Assembly: GCA_040880305.1 (NCBI GenBank)
Contig: JBBDIP010000037.1
Location: 1 to 24,414, forward strand
DNA from: JBBDIP01 sp040880305
Lineage (GTDB): Bacteria > Bacillota > Sulfobacillia > Fermentithermobacillales > Fermentithermobacillaceae
Reading direction: 5' to 3'
DNA: 24,414 nucleotides
Made by a program: the position numbers and the translations under genes
The notes under the pieces: model-generated
What the model was told of the DNA's origin: nothing
What the model saw: only the letters and a program-made list of their open reading frames with translations
The model's database searches: none
Shown here: piece by piece, positions 8,082 to 16,148 of the stretch
How positions within the stretch are numbered: the stretch's first letter is position 1
Layout of the letters: each line of letters opens with the position of its first letter

Positions 8082-8885
8082 CTAGTCCCCCAGGAGCCCC
8101 GCCTCGCGGAAGTGCGCGATCGCCTTCGCGACCCCGCCCTCGCCGTTTGAAGCGGTGATGTAGCGGGCGATCTTCTTGACATCAGGCGTGGCATTGCCCA
8201 TGGCGACAGGGTATCCCACCGCCGTGAGCAGTTCCGCGTCATTCTCCGCATCGCCAATGGCCATGGCGTCGCCGGCATCTACCCCCAGCATCTCCATCAC
8301 CAGCATGAGTCCCTTGTGCTTTGAACAACCCGCCGGCATGGCCTCGGCCGAGTTCGGTCCGGTCTGAGAGACGCTGAGCGTATCGCCCCAGTTGGAGCGC
8401 AGCCAGTCCCGGATACCGGGTATCTGGTCCGCCGGTCCCTTGCACGTGATCTTGCGCGTCACGGAGTTTTGGGCCTCAACGTAGGCCGCCACGTCCTGCA
8501 CGTGAATTATCTTGGATGAAGTCGTGCCCGGGTACTTCTCGGCGGGCGTAACCACCTCGCCGTCTCCGGTAAAGATATGGGCGTAGACGCCCCTTTTCAC
8601 GATTTCTCGCAGCAAAGGCGCCACGACTTCCGGCGGCAACGTTTTATCAACCACCGGCGGCTCTCCGGGGGCCGAGACATAAGACCCGTTCGCGCAGATG
8701 ACGTAGGGTTCGAACCCGAAAGCTTCCACCACATACTGAAACGACTGCCTCACGCGACCCGTGGCCACCGCCACCACAGTACCCGAATCGTGAACGCGCC
8801 GGACCTCCCGCGCGTCCTCCTCGCCAACCGACCCGTCGGGACGGAGCATCGTCCCATCAAGGTCCAGCACCAACAGCCTAATCAA
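8082..8885 (-). CDS. Cof-type HAD-IIB sugar phosphatase
   Basis: This 267-residue haloacid dehalogenase-superfamily hydrolase of the Cof/YbiV type has motif I LDLDGTML with nucleophile Asp8 and acid Asp10, motif II VAVATGR, a C2B-type cap in the middle, motif III lysine in CSKHKGL, and motif IV GDAENDAELL. Such enzymes dephosphorylate sugar phosphates, often to prevent toxic build-up or allow overflow from PTS-linked pathways. The start is TTG at 8885, with GGGGTGAGA just upstream; the gap to the preceding amidohydrolase is 18 bp. The substrate cannot be read from the sequence, but the context points to an intermediate of this amino-sugar pathway. Confidence 0.9.
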   Translation of the reverse strand: MIRLLVLDLDGTMLRPDGSVGEEDAREVRRVHDSGTVVAVATGRVRQSFQYVVEAFGFEPYVICANGSYVSAPGEPPVVDKTLPPEVVAPLLREIVKRGVYAHIFTGDGEVVTPAEKYPGTTSSKIIHVQDVAAYVEAQNSVTRKITCKGPADQIPGIRDWLRSNWGDTLSVSQTGPNSAEAMPAGCSKHKGLMLVMEMLGVDAGDAMAIGDAENDAELLTAVGYPVAMGNATPDVKKIARYITASNGEGGVAKAIAHFREAGLLGD

Positions 8886-8903
8886 CCAATCTCACCCCTG
8901 CCG

Positions 8904-10025
8904 TCAGGCAGACCAGACTTGCTCGCCGTCCAAGACGGTGAGGACGGGCTTGAGGAGGCGCGAAACTTGCATGGGGGCGCCTTCCGAGTCCTTCAAGGTA
9001 GCTTCCTGTTCGACGACCTCGAAAGCCGTAACGTCGGCCACGCTCCCAACGGCCAGACTGCCGCCTGGAATCCCCGCTATTACGGCGGGCATGTAGCTGG
9101 ACAGGTCGATGACCTTCTCCAGCGAAATCCCCATGGCCAGGAACTTGGACATGGTGGTCGCCATGTTGAAGACCGGTCCCTTGATGTTGCGAATGTGGAG
9201 GTCGGTGCTGATGGAGTCCGGCCCGAATCCCGCCGCCATGGCCTTCTTGAACGTGCTGTAGGCAAAGCTCTCGGAACCGTGCCCGACGTCGAACCACACT
9301 CCGCGTTTCCTGGCTGCCACGGCCTCAGGGAGGGGCTGACCCTTACGGTCAAGGATCCCGCCGGGCTTGCCGTGGAACGCGTGGGTTATGATATCGCCCT
9401 GGTCCATGAGGTTAAGCACGTCTTCCAGGATGGGTGGTGGATTGCCGATGTGCACCATGAGGGGCAGGCCGGCCAGGCGCGCCAGTTTCCTGCCTATCTT
9501 GATGGGCTCGATGCCGTTGTCGCCAACCTGGGTTATGCTGGCCAACATCTTGATGCCTTTGACTACGTCGGCGTTCTCTTCCACAGCCTTGAGCCCGGCC
9601 TTCAGGTTCACGTTGCGGATGTCGGTGTAGTTGCCCTTTAGCACGCTCTTGGACATGGCCCCGTTGAGGTACACAACCACCCTGGTCTTGGCGCTGCTGA
9701 TGACGTAGCGGCGGAAACCCTTGATGTTGACCGCGCCGACGCTGCCCGCGTCCACGACGGTCGTGGTCCCGGTGGTCACGCCGGCCGCGTCCGGCTCCAC
9801 GCCGTTGCCCATGAGGTCGCCGGTCACGTGGGTATGCAGGTCGATCCATCCGGCGGAGACGTACTTGCCGGTGAGGTCGATGACCTTGGCTCCCTCCGGA
9901 GCCTCTATCGACGCGGCTACGTTTGCTATCTTCCCGTCTTTCACCAGGACGTCCATCTTGCCGTTTACTCTGCTGGCGGGGTCGATGACTGTTCCGCCTT
10001 TTAGAAGCAGCGTGCTCTGGCTCAA
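8904..10025 (-). CDS. Amidohydrolase/deacetylase family metallohydrolase, EF_0837/AHA_3915 type (copy 1)
   Basis: This dihydroorotase-like amidohydrolase has 373 residues from the chosen start. The metal-site motif is DLHTH (His64, His66). The candidate carboxylated lysine is in VKGIKM (Lys159), followed by MVHIG (His192), THAFHGKPGG (His215, His218) and DVGHG, with the catalytic aspartate in STDLH. This family is typically encoded beside DgaE-like and DgaF-like genes, as here, and is predicted to deacylate an N-acyl amino acid or sugar acid. I chose TTG at 10025 because GGGGAGGG lies eight bases upstream and it leaves a 23-bp gap to the Gfo/Idh/MocA gene. A longer frame starting at 10118 would overlap that gene by 70 bp and adds residues unlike the family. 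Confidence 0.85.
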   Translation of the reverse strand: MSQSTLLLKGGTVIDPASRVNGKMDVLVKDGKIANVAASIEAPEGAKVIDLTGKYVSAGWIDLHTHVTGDLMGNGVEPDAAGVTTGTTTVVDAGSVGAVNIKGFRRYVISSAKTRVVVYLNGAMSKSVLKGNYTDIRNVNLKAGLKAVEENADVVKGIKMLASITQVGDNGIEPIKIGRKLARLAGLPLMVHIGNPPPILEDVLNLMDQGDIITHAFHGKPGGILDRKGQPLPEAVAARKRGVWFDVGHGSESFAYSTFKKAMAAGFGPDSISTDLHIRNIKGPVFNMATTMSKFLAMGISLEKVIDLSSYMPAVIAGIPGGSLAVGSVADVTAFEVVEQEATLKDSEGAPMQVSRLLKPVLTVLDGEQVWSA

Positions 10026-10048
10026 CGCGAATTCCCTCCCCTTGATAG

Positions 10049-11185
10049 TCAAGAGACTTGCACTCTCTCGCCGTCCTGCTCTGCAGAGAGGTAGGCCGCA
10101 TCCAACACTTCCTGGCATCTGAGGGCCGCCCGAAAATCGGGAGCGCCGGGATAGGTTGCCTCTTTCCGGGAAATAGACAGACCGAACCGCAGGACCGACG
10201 TCATATGAGCGTCGACCATTCCGCCGACCGTCATCTTGGCGCTGGGATGAAGCGACAGTATCTCTCGCTTGGTCGCGTCTAGTTCCACGGGCTTGCCGCG
10301 GGAAGCGGTCCCATCCGAAAAGACGTGGATGGTTGGCCAGGCCGAATCGCCGCCGGCTATGACCAGCGAACCCTTGGTCCCGAAAACCTCGATTGAACTG
10401 CCGTCCCTGCCGCTGTACACCCGGGAAGCCTCCAAAGTGCCGCTTGCCCCCGATGCGAACTGCATCTCGACCAGCGCCCAGTCGTCGACGTCGACGGGAA
10501 TGCGGTCGCCTGAGCCTTTGCGGACCGGGCGGTCCGCTACGAAAGTCCTGGTGAAGGCGCGCAGCGATGAGACTCCGCCTGCCAGATAGAGCATCTGGTC
10601 CAGTATGTGGATGCCGAGGTCCGACAAAGCGCCGCCTCCCGAAAGCGAGTTCTGGAGGCGCCAGCTGGTGGGCCTGTCTTTGTCCAGGTAGCTGGAGTGG
10701 AAAAGGTGCCCGCGCAAAGCAATGATGTCCCCGATGATGCCCGACTCGACATACGCCTTAGCCCGGAGCGACGACGGGTGGAACCGGTAGGTCAGCGCCA
10801 CCTGGTTGGCAACGCATCGCGCCCCCGCGAGGTCCACCAGGGCTTTGGCCTCCTTAGCATCCATCGTCATGGGCTTTTCGCAGTAGACGGGGATCCCCCG
10901 CTCCAGCGCGGCCTTGGCCTGCGAGAAGTGCATGGAGTTCGGGGTGCAGATGTCCACCCCATCCAGACCCTGGTCAAGGAACTTATCCAGGTCCGAGTGG
11001 ACTGTCTCGAATCCCAGCGATTCCGCGTAAGTCCTATTCTGTTCCGGATGAGTAGTGAGAAGCGAGACATATTGCGCCAAGACCGGAGGGGCGTCCAGGC
11101 ACAAAGGGGCGCTCCTGGCCCCCAGCAAATGGATCTTGCCGATGTAGCCAAGGCCTATGAGGCCCAGCCGAACCTTTTTGGCCAT
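10049..11185 (-). CDS. Gfo/Idh/MocA family NAD(P)-dependent oxidoreductase
   Basis: This is a 378-residue cytoplasmic dehydrogenase. The N-terminal Rossmann fold opens with RLGLIGLGYIGKIH (GxGxxG), followed by the family signature YCEKPMT (Glu103-Lys104-Pro105) and the C-terminal domain motif GGGALSDLGIHILDQ, with the likely catalytic His193. Family members oxidise or reduce sugars, inositols and N-acetyl amino sugars at various carbons. It sits between the two EF_0837-type deacetylases and directly after the DgaE-like gene, so its likely substrate is a sugar or amino-sugar acid in the same route. ATG start at 11185 with GGTGAGGA four bases upstream; 19 bp after the DgaE-like gene. Confidence 0.9.
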   Translation of the reverse strand: MAKKVRLGLIGLGYIGKIHLLGARSAPLCLDAPPVLAQYVSLLTTHPEQNRTYAESLGFETVHSDLDKFLDQGLDGVDICTPNSMHFSQAKAALERGIPVYCEKPMTMDAKEAKALVDLAGARCVANQVALTYRFHPSSLRAKAYVESGIIGDIIALRGHLFHSSYLDKDRPTSWRLQNSLSGGGALSDLGIHILDQMLYLAGGVSSLRAFTRTFVADRPVRKGSGDRIPVDVDDWALVEMQFASGASGTLEASRVYSGRDGSSIEVFGTKGSLVIAGGDSAWPTIHVFSDGTASRGKPVELDATKREILSLHPSAKMTVGGMVDAHMTSVLRFGLSISRKEATYPGAPDFRAALRCQEVLDAAYLSAEQDGERVQVS

Positions 11186-11204
11186 GCGTTCCTCACCTTC
11201 AGCT

Positions 11205-12311
11205 CTACTTCTTGGTCGCGAATATCTCCTTGAGCCGGGTCGCTACGATTTTCTCTTCGCCCTCGGCGAGAGGACGCGGGTCCACCAGGATGATGCCCAC
11301 GTTCGCGTAGTGGTTCCGAGTGTAGATGGCGATTTCGCCGGTTGTAAGCAACTTGGCCACCTGCATGGCGTTCAGGCCTGCGACCTTCTCGTCTACGGTG
11401 ACTTCAGTCCGGAAAATCGCGCGTCCCGCCTCGTCCTGCACCACCGAGACGCTCACTCCCGGGATGCCCTTCAGCTGGGCCGCCACGTACTCGGCCTTGC
11501 TCTTAAGCGCGGCCGTGCGTTCGGGAGTCACCCCGCCGTAAGCCTCGAGAGCCGCGACAATCCCGATAATGCCCTCTTTGCCTACCTTCATCGGTCTGCC
11601 GATGCCGTGGTACTGCATCCTGCAAGCGTCGGTAAGGTCCTTGCGGCCAACGATGATACCTGAAGTGGGTCCGAGAATCGCTTTGCTTCCGGAGAAGCAG
11701 GTCAGGTCAATGCCCATCTTGGGGTAAACCCACAGGTCCTCTTCGGCAGCGGCGTCCACGATGATGGGCACGCCGAACTCATGGGCGGCCTTGATGCAGT
11801 TCTCAAGCGAAACTACGCCCTTTTGCACCGCGTGGTGCGACTTGACGTACATGAAGGCGGCGGTGTTCTCATTGAACGCGCCTTTTATGTGCTCAACCAT
11901 GCAGGAGTTGACCTGCCCGACTTCGACGGGGACGCCTCCACCCAGGCGAATCATGGAGGCGATAGGCCCGCCGAAGTTCACGGCGTGGCCCTTCATGATG
12001 ACGATCTGGTTCTTGCCGGTTGACAGCGGGAGGTTCTGGATCTTGGCGTAGTCCTTCCCCGCGACGGCCGCGGCGGTGGCGATGCATACTCCACCGGCGG
12101 CGCCGGTTGTTACCACCGCGCCCTCCGCGCCCAGCAACTTGGCGATGTACTCGCCCGACTTCTGCAAAAGCGCCTCAAGCTCGACGTGGGCCTGAGCCGC
12201 TTCCGACATAGCTTTCGCTACTTCGGGCGATACTGCGGAACCGCCCAGGGCGGTCATCTTACCCGCCGCGTTGATGATCCTCTTAAGACCGAGCTTCTGG
12301 TAGAACGACAT
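11205..12311 (-). CDS. dgaE: DgaE-type PLP-dependent ammonia-lyase (SelA-like; D-glucosaminate-6-phosphate ammonia-lyase family)
   Basis: This 368-residue fold-type I PLP enzyme belongs to the SelA-related family that includes DgaE, which converts D-glucosaminate-6-phosphate to 2-keto-3-deoxy-6-phosphogluconate plus ammonia. It opens with KRIINAAGKMTALGGS, has the cofactor loop TTGAAGG (68-74), the PLP-ring aspartate in IIVDAAAEED (Asp186) and the Schiff-base lysine in CFSGSKAILGP (Lys210). The product would be the substrate of the DgaF-type aldolase encoded 5.6 kb downstream. ATG start at 12311 with GGGAAGGA five bases upstream; 15 bp after the second deacetylase gene. The exact substrate (gluco or galacto, phosphorylated or not) is inferred only from family and context. 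Confidence 0.85.
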   Translation of the reverse strand: MSFYQKLGLKRIINAAGKMTALGGSAVSPEVAKAMSEAAQAHVELEALLQKSGEYIAKLLGAEGAVVTTGAAGGVCIATAAAVAGKDYAKIQNLPLSTGKNQIVIMKGHAVNFGGPIASMIRLGGGVPVEVGQVNSCMVEHIKGAFNENTAAFMYVKSHHAVQKGVVSLENCIKAAHEFGVPIIVDAAAEEDLWVYPKMGIDLTCFSGSKAILGPTSGIIVGRKDLTDACRMQYHGIGRPMKVGKEGIIGIVAALEAYGGVTPERTAALKSKAEYVAAQLKGIPGVSVSVVQDEAGRAIFRTEVTVDEKVAGLNAMQVAKLLTTGEIAIYTRNHYANVGIILVDPRPLAEGEEKIVATRLKEIFATKK

Positions 12312-12326
12312 GGTAGTCCTTCCCTT

Positions 12327-13442
12327 CTATTGTCTTCCGACAACCTGCCCGTCGCGCAGCACCAGTGCAGGCCGCAGGATTGTGGTCCCTTTTATAGTCG
12401 CCCCATACGAATCGGTGAACCTATAGTCCCCTTCCACCAGGTCAAACACCGAAACGTCCGCCAGCATGCCAGGCCTCAAAGACCCGAGTCTGGCCTCTTC
12501 TCCCAGAGCCTGGGCCGGATGGATGGTGGTCTTGGCGATGAGGTCGTAGAGGTCGTACCCCAGGGCCAGGAATTTTGAGACTGTCCAGGCCAGGTCGAAC
12601 ACCGGGCCGTTGACGTTCTGGGAGTGGACGTCGGTGGATAGCGAGAAGAAGTCGATCCCGGCGTCCTGCGCCCACCTGACCGCGTTGAACCCCAAGCTGC
12701 CTGAGCCGTGCCCGATGTCGAGCCGGACTCCTCGAGCCACAGCCTCCCTGGTCTCGGGGAGCGCCTTCCCGTCCGGCTCGAACAAGCCGCCGGGTTTCCC
12801 GTGGAAGGCGTGGGTGAGGATATCGTCTTTCCTCATCGCCGAAAGGATGTCCTCGATGACCGGCGGAGCGTGGCCAATGTGCACCATAAGCGGCTTACCG
12901 ATGTACTTCGCGGCGGTTCTGGCTATCTTGACCGCTTCGATCCCGATATTCCCTACTCCGGTCGCGCTGGCCCTGCACTTCACGCCCTTTATGATGTTGG
13001 GGAACATCTTCTCGACCTTCATCACCGACTCGACGGAAAGCTTCTCCCAGCTGTCGGCTTCGGGCTTGTTGATGATGCCCTGGTGGGCGATATTGATGAA
13101 CTCGAAAACCCGCGTCTTGGCCCGATCGACTATCAGTTCCTTGAACCCCATGAAAGTGAGGGCGCCCACGCTCCCGGCGTCCACCACAGTGGTGATCCCG
13201 CTCTGCACGCCCACTTTGTCGGGGGAGACCCTTCCGACAGTCCCTGTGAATACGTGGGTATGCAGGTCAATGAGCCCGGGGGTCACGATTTTGCCCGAGA
13301 CGTCTATGACTTCCTTGCCGGATAGGTTTGGCCCAACAGCAGCCACCTTTCCCCCGGCAACCGCCACATCCGCCAGGCCGCTAAGACTCGCCGCGGGGTC
13401 GATCACTTTCCCGCCCTTAAGCACCAGCTCGTATAAAGCCAC
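12327..13442 (-). CDS. Amidohydrolase/deacetylase family metallohydrolase, EF_0837/AHA_3915 type (copy 2)
   Basis: This is the second family member in the cluster, 371 residues. The metal ligands are in GLIDLHTHV (His61, His63), the candidate carboxylated lysine is in GVKCRAS (Lys155), followed by MVHIGHAPP (His188), THAFHGKPGG (His211, His214), DIGHG and the catalytic STDVH. It differs clearly from copy 1 in the substrate-facing stretch after the first metal motif, so the two may act on different N-acyl substrates rather than being a recent duplicate. The start is GTG at 13442 with GGAAGGAGGG six bases upstream; 23 bp after the SDR gene and 15 bp before the DgaE-like gene, its usual family neighbour. 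Confidence 0.86.
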   Translation of the reverse strand: MALYELVLKGGKVIDPAASLSGLADVAVAGGKVAAVGPNLSGKEVIDVSGKIVTPGLIDLHTHVFTGTVGRVSPDKVGVQSGITTVVDAGSVGALTFMGFKELIVDRAKTRVFEFINIAHQGIINKPEADSWEKLSVESVMKVEKMFPNIIKGVKCRASATGVGNIGIEAVKIARTAAKYIGKPLMVHIGHAPPVIEDILSAMRKDDILTHAFHGKPGGLFEPDGKALPETREAVARGVRLDIGHGSGSLGFNAVRWAQDAGIDFFSLSTDVHSQNVNGPVFDLAWTVSKFLALGYDLYDLIAKTTIHPAQALGEEARLGSLRPGMLADVSVFDLVEGDYRFTDSYGATIKGTTILRPALVLRDGQVVGRQ

Positions 13443-13465
13443 AACGTTCCCTCCTTCCGGGACTC

Positions 13466-14338
13466 TTATCTGACCGAGGTCCCGCCATCCACCATGATGG
13501 TCTCGCCGTTCACGAACGGCGCTTCATCGGACACCAAAAACACAATGGTGTTGGCGCAGTCTTCAACGCGGCCTCGCTTCTGGAGGGGGCCGCTGCCGGC
13601 CAGAGCCTTGTCCAGCGCTTCGGGGGAAAGCTTGCGCAGCTCCTCAACCTTGGCCATCCAGGCGGCGCGGTTTGCCTCGGGGACGCCTTTCAGTATCTCT
13701 GCCGCCCTTTGGGCGTCGCGGACGGCTTCCTTGAGCCAGACGGTCCTTTCGACCTCGATAGCCCCCGGAGCTATCGCGTTGCACCGGATTCCCTCGTGCA
13801 TATAGTCCAAAGCGATGCACTTGGTCAGCATGACAACGCCAGCCTTGGCCACGCAGTACGGGGCGGCGTTAGGCCTAGCCCCAAAAGCCCTTGTAGAGGC
13901 TACGTTGATGATGTTGCCGTGGTGGCGGCCAATCATGTGGGGCAGTATCCTCTTGGATAGCATGTAGACGCTCTTCACGTTGGCGGCCAGGCACTGGTCC
14001 CAGTCCTCTTCCGACAACTCGGTGATCTTATTCTGCGGGCCACCACCGGCGTTGTTGATTAGGATATCCACGTGTCCCAAAAAGTCCAGCGCGGATTGAA
14101 CCAGACGGTCGCAGTCGGCGCTCTTTGAGACGTCCCCGACCACGGCCAGGGACCTCCTGCCCAAAGCTCTGACATCCCGGGCGGTCTTCTCGATCTGGCT
14201 CTCTGTCCTCGCCATCACGACCACGTCGGCGCCTTCGCGCGCGAAGGCAAGCGCCGTACCGCGCCCGATTCCCCGCCCGGCTCCGGTCACTATTGCGGTC
14301 TTGCCCGCCAACCTTCCGCAACCTTGTTGCATGCTCAT
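13466..14338 (-). CDS. SDR-family NAD(P)-dependent oxidoreductase
   Basis: This is a 290-residue classical short-chain dehydrogenase. The cofactor motif TGAGRGIG is at 18-25, NNAG at 95-98, and the catalytic residues are Ser148 (NVAS), Tyr161 and Lys165 (YCVAK). It ends with APFVNGETIMVDGG, the usual SDR C-terminus. An extended, charged substrate loop of about 60 residues follows GAIEVERTVW. I chose ATG 14338 because AAGGAAGGA lies six bases upstream. An in-frame ATG at 14374 is inside an RNA hairpin and lacks a ribosome site. It probably oxidises a sugar or sugar-acid hydroxyl in the pathway. It is preceded by a 92-bp gap, the widest in this part of the cluster. A degraded SDR lies at 21.3-21.65 kb. 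Confidence 0.9.
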   Translation of the reverse strand: MSMQQGCGRLAGKTAIVTGAGRGIGRGTALAFAREGADVVVMARTESQIEKTARDVRALGRRSLAVVGDVSKSADCDRLVQSALDFLGHVDILINNAGGGPQNKITELSEEDWDQCLAANVKSVYMLSKRILPHMIGRHHGNIINVASTRAFGARPNAAPYCVAKAGVVMLTKCIALDYMHEGIRCNAIAPGAIEVERTVWLKEAVRDAQRAAEILKGVPEANRAAWMAKVEELRKLSPEALDKALAGSGPLQKRGRVEDCANTIVFLVSDEAPFVNGETIMVDGGTSVR

Positions 14339-14361
14339 CAGCATTCCTTCCTTCTCATAAC

Positions 14362-14412
14362 TATCCTTTCGCATGTCGAAGGATATGACTAAGAGAGGCT
14401 TTCGCCTCTCTC
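14362..14412 (-). promoter_or_regulatory. Two intercistronic RNA hairpins between nagA (14431-15591) and the SDR gene
   Basis: In the minus-strand transcript an 8-bp stem AGAGAGGC/GCCTCTCT closed by a GAAA tetraloop (14392-14411) follows 19 bases after the nagA stop. A second hairpin (14362-14385) has a 9-bp stem with a single-base bulge, TATCCTTCG/CGAAAGGATA around the loop ACATG, and ends about 15 bases before the ribosome site of the SDR gene. Neither is followed by a U-run, so a simple intrinsic terminator is unlikely. RNA processing, mRNA stabilisation or attenuation are possible roles; these are inferences from sequence alone. Confidence 0.55.
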
Positions 14413-14430
14413 ATTTCCTCGAAAGCCCGT

Positions 14431-15591
14431 CTAGGGTTGCTTCTGTATCTCGCCTTCGACCATGGACCAGAGCACGTTGTACGAATCATCCAGGACCACC
14501 ACATCCGCGTCCTTCCCGGGCGCCAGTGAACCCTTCCTACCCCAAACCCGGGCGGCCTTGGCCGGGTTCACCGTGGCCATACCCACCGCGACCTCGAACG
14601 GGATTCCCAGCCCCTCCACAACGTTCCTAAGGCAGTTCCGGAGAAAGGCTGTGCTTCCCGCGATGGTGCCGTCCGGCAGGTAGCTCTTCCCGGACTCGTC
14701 GATCGTGACCTTACGGCCCAGAAACGAGTACTCGCCCCTTGGAAGGCCGGCAGGAAGCACTGCGTCGGTTATGAGGCAAACGTAGTCGGATCCCTTGGCT
14801 TGGATGAGGAGGCGCATCGCTCCTGGGTGAACGTGAATCCCATCGGCGATTAGCTCGCAGAAGATGCCGGGCTGTGTAAGAGCCGCCCCCAGTGCCCCCG
14901 GTTCCCGGTGGTGGAGTTCGCGCATGGCGTTGTACGTATGGTTGCTGACCGTAACGCCTGCCCTAAAGCCCTCCATCATCTCGGCGAACGTCGCGAAGGT
15001 GTGGCCGGCCGACGCGGTGATGCCCTGTGAGACCAAGTAGGAGATGAGGTCCAGCGCGCCGGGGAGTTCCGGAGCGACAGTGACGTGGTTGATAGTGCCG
15101 TCTCCCAGTCTCACCCAGCGCTTAAGCAGGTCAAGATCTGGCGGCAGCAGCAATTCTTTAGGCATAGCGCCTTTGCGCTCGGGGTTCAGGAACGGGCCCT
15201 CCATGTGCATACCAATAGACCGAGCACCCCTGACCGGGCCGCACGTGAGCTCCCGGATGACCTCGATGCCCTTCTCCAGCACAGGGACCGGCACAGCACC
15301 GCTTGTTGGCTGAAACGCTGTCACGCCGTTGTCAGCAAGGAACCGGGCCATCGAGACTAGATCGTCGATGTTGTCGGTAACGGCGTTCTTGCCCGCCGAA
15401 CCGTGGATATGCAGGTCTATTAGACCAGGGATGATCCTGGAGTTGCCCACATCAATTACGTTGCCCGGCTCGGCCGGCATCCCCGTTCCCACTGACACGA
15501 TACGCTTGCCACAGACCTTTACGTGCCCCTCGAAGGGCCTGCCCTGCCCGGAGAATATTCTCCTGCCGGCAAAAGTGATGTCCTCGGCCAC
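14431..15591 (-). CDS. nagA: N-acetylglucosamine-6-phosphate deacetylase (NagA paralogue 2)
   Basis: This 386-residue enzyme is the NagA paralogue closest to the standard Gram-positive type. The metal-site motif is DLHIHG (60-64), followed by GMHMEGPFLNPERKGAM with Glu131, AGHTFA with His197, NHTYNAMRELHHREPG with His218, DGIHVHPGA (250-258) and catalytic Asp276 in LITDA. It removes the acetyl group from GlcNAc-6-phosphate or a close relative. The start GTG shares one base with the stop of the SIS gene (TAGTG), and GGAGAGG lies just upstream, so the two genes are coupled. The pairing of NagA with a SIS-domain protein is common in amino-sugar operons. Confidence 0.92.
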   Translation of the reverse strand: MAEDITFAGRRIFSGQGRPFEGHVKVCGKRIVSVGTGMPAEPGNVIDVGNSRIIPGLIDLHIHGSAGKNAVTDNIDDLVSMARFLADNGVTAFQPTSGAVPVPVLEKGIEVIRELTCGPVRGARSIGMHMEGPFLNPERKGAMPKELLLPPDLDLLKRWVRLGDGTINHVTVAPELPGALDLISYLVSQGITASAGHTFATFAEMMEGFRAGVTVSNHTYNAMRELHHREPGALGAALTQPGIFCELIADGIHVHPGAMRLLIQAKGSDYVCLITDAVLPAGLPRGEYSFLGRKVTIDESGKSYLPDGTIAGSTAFLRNCLRNVVEGLGIPFEVAVGMATVNPAKAARVWGRKGSLAPGKDADVVVLDDSYNVLWSMVEGEIQKQP

Positions 15592-16133
15592 TACCTCTCC
15601 ATCCCTTTCGCCTTAGCTGAGGCGGTCCTTATGGACGGGACCCTCTCACCGAACTTCTCTGCGGCCGCCAGCCTGAGTTTCCGGTTCCAATCTGCGGCCT
15701 CATCAAGGTTTCCGCTCATGATTACGGGCGGGACCTCGCCGCGAGAGACCAGGATGCCCAGCGCTTCGGCCAGAATGCTCCAAAGGATGGTGACCCCGGT
15801 GAGTGTCGAGGTCGGGCACGCCCGGACGGGAACGCCCTCGAGTTTGAGAGCAGCGATCCCCGGCAGGCGTTCGAGAGCGCTGGACTTGCCGTAACCTTCG
15901 TGCAGCATCATGCTGCCTTCCAGCATCGGGTCCACCGGGATTACCCCGCCTGCTCTCGAATAGGCCTCTTCAGCTATCATGTGCGAGTGACCTGTCCCGA
16001 AAATGTGCAAGATGCCACCGGACTGAAAGCTATCTGCCACAAGAGCGCCGGCCTTCTTAATCCCTGAAAGCTGCGTGTTCTTGAGGTCCTGTAGCATATT
16101 GATGGCAAGGTCGAGAAAGCTTTCTGCGGACAT
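15591..16133 (-). pseudogene. Single-domain SIS protein (UPF0309-like) with a large internal in-frame deletion
   Basis: This frame codes for 180 residues; the family is usually about 240-250. The start is normal (GGAGG six bases before ATG 16133) and the N-terminal half is typical: GGILHIFGTGHSHMIAEEAY (39-58), RAGGVIPVDPMLE, MMLHEGYGKSSALERLPG. It then jumps at about residues 92-95 (near 15855) to ALKLEGVPVRACPTSTLTG and EVPPVIMSGNLDEAADWNRKL, the family's C-terminal part. The missing middle of about 60 residues normally holds the S-N-S-G-R-N phosphosugar-binding loop and the following strand and helix. The frame stays open, so a protein may be made, but sugar-phosphate binding should be lost. 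An assembly artefact is also possible. Confidence 0.7.
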
Positions 16134-16148
16134 TTCGCGCCTCCTTAA

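Noticed and set aside
8577..9641. 354-residue open frame on the plus strand
   Set aside because: It is antisense to the Cof-HAD and deacetylase genes, both clear families, and its translation has no recognisable domain. GC-rich coding DNA often leaves the opposite strand open.
10026..10118. Longer N-terminus for the EF_0837-type deacetylase starting at 10118
   Set aside because: It overlaps the Gfo/Idh/MocA gene by 70 bp and adds residues unlike the family. The TTG at 10025 has a strong ribosome site and starts just before the first family strand.
12610..13473. 287-residue open frame on the plus strand
   Set aside because: It is antisense to the second EF_0837-type deacetylase; composition rich in Ser, Thr and Pro with no domain.
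14392..14412. Intrinsic terminator after nagA-2
   Set aside because: The stem is stable but no U-run follows on the transcribed strand, and the downstream genes continue in the same direction. Kept as an RNA hairpin only.
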